From contig DDQZ01000102.1 of the NCBI GenBank assembly GCA_002343505.1, positions 85,435 to 149,434 on the forward strand: 64,000 nucleotides of DNA, written 5' to 3'. Of this stretch, positions 61,250-64,000 are shown piece after piece (the stretch's first letter is position 1; every line of letters begins with the position of its first letter). The stretch comes from Verrucomicrobiaceae bacterium UBA2429. Its GTDB lineage: Bacteria; Verrucomicrobiota; Verrucomicrobiia; Verrucomicrobiales; Verrucomicrobiaceae. The translations under genes and the position numbers were made by a program. Below the pieces are notes generated by a model. It searched no databases, was not told the DNA's origin, and saw only the letters and a program-made list of their open reading frames with translations.

Positions 61250-62332
61250 CTATCGCGAGTCTCGCGTCACCAACTGGTAAACACGCTCCAGATCAGTTTG
61301 GGTGAGGTCTTTGAGACTCTCAAAAGGCTTCTTCATTTTCAGCCGATGGGCGATTTCAGGGTAGTATTCTTCTTTTTCTCGCCCCATTCGAGACATGCAT
61401 GTTTTGATAGCTTTGATCCTCTCTGTTTCCCAAAGGTTAGGAGCCTTTCTGCGAAGCTTACGAACGCCAATCCCACGATTCATGCGATACCACCTTTCGA
61501 TTTGAGGCATCTGACTTGAAAGGATGTCTTCATAGCGGGTGACTTTCGCTTCGTTCTTCAAGCGAGCCCACCATTCGGCCTTGGCCTGGCCGATGGTCTT
61601 CCCCGTAGCTTGCTGCGCAAGCTCATCCACCCAGTCAGTGATTTGCTTCTTCTCAGCAGAACTTACCGCTCCGCTGGGAGGGGGAACCACTGATTTGAAC
61701 ACAGGAGGCTGTGTGTAAACGTTTTGATTTATCTGGTTGCCGTCGCCCACCACATTCGCATTTGCGACACCTTCCTGACGGACATCGCCAGCCTTCTTTT
61801 TTCTCGCTGGTTTTGGTGAATGGATGGCGATTAAATCTTGAACCGCCATTTGCAGATGCTTGCGAAAGAGCTTCGAAAACTCAGCTCGACTCTTGAATGA
61901 CCAAAACATGCCCAACGGCTTTAGCTTCTCGCGAAACTGCTGAACCAAGCGGAACTGTGCATCATCCTCGGCTCGCAAATCTTCAACGTCTGAAAAATAC
62001 ACCATGACTTTCCTTCCTTGAGTCATCGCACGCTCTATTTCCTCCTGAGTGCCTGACGCAGCGATGCCAGTGGGAGACCCAAAGCGCCGCCAGAAGACAG
62101 CCACGACGATGTCGCAGTTATCAATCAGCCTGTCGTTGATCAATGCTTGCGGCCTGCCCGACAAATCAGGCAGGGCATCTGTTGCCCAGTGGGAATGGCG
62201 GACAAAAAAGTTGGAGTTCATTCCAGCTCCGCGGTTCCACTCATCAACTTCTTCACTGATGATTTTGATTTCGCGTGCCACATCACTTGGGCCGCACTTC
62301 ATGAGGTTGAATATCGTTGGTTTCTTTGGCAT
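61250..62332 (-). CDS. DUF4062-like sensor/effector protein
   Basis: 360 residues. The first 170 resemble the DUF4062/TIR-like fold often found in defence proteins: MKCGPSDVAREIKIISEEVDEWNRGAG, IDNCDIVVAVFWRRFGSPTGIAASGTQEEIERAMTQGRKVMVYFSDVE. After a Lys-rich linker comes a short VVGDGNQINQNVYTQPP segment, then about 110 residues (EKKQITDWVDELAQQATGKTIGQAKAEWWARLKNEAKVTRYEDILSSQ) similar to the ORF6C-type DNA-associated module. The pairing is uncommon in my experience. A defence or regulatory role is inference from context. Confidence 0.6.
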   Translation of the reverse strand: MPKKPTIFNLMKCGPSDVAREIKIISEEVDEWNRGAGMNSNFFVRHSHWATDALPDLSGRPQALINDRLIDNCDIVVAVFWRRFGSPTGIAASGTQEEIERAMTQGRKVMVYFSDVEDLRAEDDAQFRLVQQFREKLKPLGMFWSFKSRAEFSKLFRKHLQMAVQDLIAIHSPKPARKKKAGDVRQEGVANANVVGDGNQINQNVYTQPPVFKSVVPPPSGAVSSAEKKQITDWVDELAQQATGKTIGQAKAEWWARLKNEAKVTRYEDILSSQMPQIERWYRMNRGIGVRKLRRKAPNLWETERIKAIKTCMSRMGREKEEYYPEIAHRLKMKKPFESLKDLTQTDLERVYQLVTRDSR

Positions 62333-62367
62333 GACTGGACGTGTATTCAGGGTTTGATTTATTTGAT

Positions 62368-63339
62368 CTAGTCGTCGAACTGGTCGTCAAAGTCGTCGCC
62401 ATCCGATCCTTCGACTTCAGGGTAGGACGAAAGAAGCTTGGATCGCTCGTGCTTGTCCCACCAGGGAAAAAGCGTGTCTTGCCACAATCTGGCTGGAGGC
62501 AAGGGTTGAGTTTCTCCCCAAGGCAAAAAAGCGCTTCTCTCATGCGGCGAGAACCCGAAAATGATCGGTATCGTTCCGCCATAGGCATTTGGTCTCCGAA
62601 TCAGTTTGTAGGGCTTATTGTAGAATCCTGCATCATTCCAATGTCCATCTTCATTGGTGCGAAATGGCACGGCCCTTACCGCAGGGCTAAAGTGCGTCGG
62701 CAGGACACTAGCTCCCATGCCTGGAAGCCAGTAATAGACCCGCCCATAATACAACGAGTGTAAGTAGCGCTCGATGAGCCTCGGACGGAACAAGTCAGTC
62801 CCCAAGTCTTCGGTGAGCGGAATGACCCATAGAATCGTGATGCCCATCGCAGTGTAGTCGGCTGTGCGTGCCAGCAGTTGTCGAATACCGATGGACGAAC
62901 GCTGAACCTCGATCACTAAGGGTTGTCTTCCGATTCGACCTCCGATGTCCGGCTGCCGATTGATTTTGTCATCCTTTCTTCGTCTGATTACTCGGCGGGT
63001 ATCGCAAATCCAGTTGCCTCTCGGATGGGCATCTTGCAGTGCATAAAAAATCTCTGTCTTGCATCGGTGATGAAGCCAAGACTCTCGCGAGGTGTCGATG
63101 GGCGAAACACGAGCGTGATGAGCGAAGTGCCTCCTGATGTGATAAGGCCGTCGGTGAATCACGTCCATGTTGCAGCCAATGCACACAAAAGGGCCGTCAT
63201 CTTTATCCACGCTAGTTGCATGGACTCTGGCACGATGCTGTAGGCTCCAAGCGTATCCGTTGAGTAGTGCACTACAGCCGACCTCACGGGCATCCCATTT
63301 AGGACTCCGCTCGTCGCTGTTTTCGGGGCGTCGGCTCAT
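62368..63339 (-). CDS. CoiA-like nuclease/zinc-finger protein
   Basis: 323 residues. PFVCIGCNMDVIHRRPYHIRRHFAHHARVSP holds the CoiA-type C-x-x-C zinc finger followed by FAHH, then SWLHHRCKTEIFYALQ, and the restriction-endonuclease-like core DIGGRIGRQPLVIEVQRSSIGIRQLLARTADYTAMGITILWVIPL with the E-x-Q pattern. CoiA works in natural competence of Gram-positives; related genes occur widely on mobile elements. Ends in an acidic tail (EGSDGDDFDDQFDD). 35 bp separate its stop from the start of the DUF4062-like gene on the same strand. Confidence 0.75.
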   Translation of the reverse strand: MSRRPENSDERSPKWDAREVGCSALLNGYAWSLQHRARVHATSVDKDDGPFVCIGCNMDVIHRRPYHIRRHFAHHARVSPIDTSRESWLHHRCKTEIFYALQDAHPRGNWICDTRRVIRRRKDDKINRQPDIGGRIGRQPLVIEVQRSSIGIRQLLARTADYTAMGITILWVIPLTEDLGTDLFRPRLIERYLHSLYYGRVYYWLPGMGASVLPTHFSPAVRAVPFRTNEDGHWNDAGFYNKPYKLIRRPNAYGGTIPIIFGFSPHERSAFLPWGETQPLPPARLWQDTLFPWWDKHERSKLLSSYPEVEGSDGDDFDDQFDD

Positions 63340-63406
63340 GCTTCAACCAATAGAATCAGGCCCAGGCCGCAACGATGAAGTGCAAGAGCTGAGCGATGCC
63401 CCCCCC

Positions 63407-63437
63407 TTGCACCGCCCTGCTGACGCCGTGGTAGAAT
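63407..63437 (+). promoter_or_regulatory. Predicted promoter of the primase gene
   Basis: TTGCAC (63407-63412) and TAGAAT (63432-63437), 19 bp apart, so a weak candidate. It directly precedes the terminator-like hairpin at 63450. An eight-C run (63399-63406) abuts the -35. Confidence 0.35.
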
Positions 63438-63449
63438 GAATCATGAGGA

Positions 63450-63488
63450 AGCCACACCAGCCGCCAACGGCTGGCCGTGGCTCTTTTT
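63450..63488 (+). terminator. Terminator-like hairpin in the primase leader (possible attenuator)
   Basis: AGCCAC (63450-63455) with GTGGCT (63477-63482) and CCAGCCG (63457-63463) with CGGCTGG (63468-63474) around a CCAA loop, then C and five T. It is a full intrinsic terminator located between the predicted promoter and the AAGGAG site at 63505-63510 of the primase gene. Confidence 0.7.
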
Positions 63489-63525
63489 GTTCCACCCCCA
63501 AACCAAGGAGTTCTTTCACAACAAC

Positions 63526-64000
63526 ATGAGCACCACGCACCCCATGCCCACGAATGCCTTCGTGGACTTCAAGGAGATCAAATCCCGCGTCACCATTCTT
63601 CAAGTGCTGGAGCGCTACGATCTGCTCCCAACTCTCAAGCGTAGCGCGGACCGGCTCTCCGGCCCGTGCCCGCTACACCGTGGCAGCAACCCTACGCAGT
63701 TCCGAGTGTCCGCCAGCAAGAGCTGCTGGAACTGCTTCGGCACCTGCGGACGCGGCGGCAATGTCATCGACTTCGTGTCATTACGCGAGGGCTTGCCCTT
63801 CCGCGATGCCGCACTGCTCTTGCAGGAGTGGTTCCTGCCGGAGAAAAGCCTCTCGCGAGTCGCCGAGTCTCCGCCGTCGGCATACAGGCCCCAGACCAAA
63901 TCACCTGCATCAGGACCACCGCCAGCCGCTCCACCAGCGGCGGCAAGTCCCAACGATGATGATGGCAGCGAGGGGGGGAAAAAACCCCCCCCCTTTTTGC
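63526..64000 (+). CDS. CHC2 zinc-finger primase-like protein, 3' part outside the window
   Basis: 158 codons from the ATG at 63526 (an in-frame ATG at 63544 is an alternative); the frame stays open at the window end. Zinc finger of the DnaG/CHC2 type: GPCPLHRG with Cys48 and His51 and SCWNCFGTCGRGGNVIDFV with Cys67 and Cys70. After it comes a Pro/Ala/Ser linker. Primases of this kind start lagging-strand synthesis of plasmids and ICEs. The last 30 bases of the window (G7, A6, C9, T5) are suspicious and the end of this reading may be wrong. AAGGAG at 63505-63510 is the likely, somewhat distant, Shine-Dalgarno. Confidence 0.8.
   Translation, partial: MSTTHPMPTNAFVDFKEIKSRVTILQVLERYDLLPTLKRSADRLSGPCPLHRGSNPTQFRVSASKSCWNCFGTCGRGGNVIDFVSLREGLPFRDAALLLQEWFLPEKSLSRVAESPPSAYRPQTKSPASGPPPAAPPAAASPNDDDGSEGGKKPPPFL

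Larger units (their letters stand above)
33278..64000. mobile_element. Integrative mobile element inserted in comM, right end outside the window
   Basis: Left border at the comM break. It carries a tyrosine recombinase, ArdC anti-restriction protein, a replication gene with DnaA boxes, TraG/VirD4-like ATPase, replication-relaxation protein, CHC2 primase, a Wadjet defence system and a second comM. Base composition is visibly less GC-rich than the core genes before 32.7 kb over much of 33.3-52 kb. The relaxase and mating-pair genes expected of a self-transmissible element are not in the window, so whether it is an ICE or only mobilisable is open. The missing N-terminal part of host comM should lie beyond 64 kb. 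Confidence 0.8.

Overview
The window is high-GC bacterial DNA that reads as a member of the Verrucomicrobia (PVC group). Supporting signs are secreted sulfatases beside a SASA-type esterase, an ECF sigma factor overlapping a Ser/Thr kinase gene, a Gfo/Idh/MocA oxidoreductase with a Tat signal, a giant secreted protein built of delta-60 and Gloeo_Verruco-type repeats, and many start codons without a Shine-Dalgarno sequence but with CA-rich leaders. The phylum call is inference from gene families; there is no rRNA gene in the window.

Layout. (1) 1-6842: carbohydrate or sulfated-polymer degradation: alpha/beta hydrolase, SASA esterase, PAS-AraC regulator, parallel beta-helix protein, two sulfatases. 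(2) 6860-11763: a nine-gene operon-like run headed by a TetR regulator whose 18-bp operator overlaps its own start codon, followed by alternating VOC and SRPBCC proteins, a DUF1428 protein, a MoaD-like protein and a BNR-repeat protein. (3) 11796-15899: Gfo/Idh oxidoreductase, a DUF1826-like protein, an MFS transporter, a DedA protein. (4) 16004-19221, minus strand: ene-reductase, rhodanese-YceI fusion, DoxX, pirin, likely an electrophile or redox-stress set. (5) 19443-32679: core genes (pyrC, ruvA, prs, rplY, pth, rpsF) with a kinase/ECF pair, a two-component system and two proteins of unknown function between them. rpsF ends at a strong intrinsic terminator.

(6) 32802 to the window end: an integrated mobile element in comM. 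Only the last third of the host comM survives (32802-33290). It stops at inverted repeats that look like a tyrosine-recombinase core site, and right behind lies a small HTH gene and then a complete, diverged second comM. The element carries a Wadjet anti-plasmid system (jetABCD), a 2,614-residue secreted protein with a membrane partner, ArdC anti-restriction protein, a replication gene with DnaA boxes and hairpins, a tyrosine recombinase, an 870-bp gene-free stretch full of hairpins, and a transfer/replication module (TraG/VirD4-like ATPase, replication-relaxation protein, CHC2 primase, CoiA-like protein) mixed with unfamiliar genes. The second element end and the missing N-terminal half of the host comM are not in the window.

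The points I would look at first are the element that breaks comM while bringing its own comM; the nested inverted repeats at 56131-56260 beside the recombinase; the coexistence of Wadjet with what looks like a circular replicating intermediate; and the kinase with ten glycine-rich decapeptide repeats, an SdpI-like domain and a degenerate signal-peptidase-like tail.
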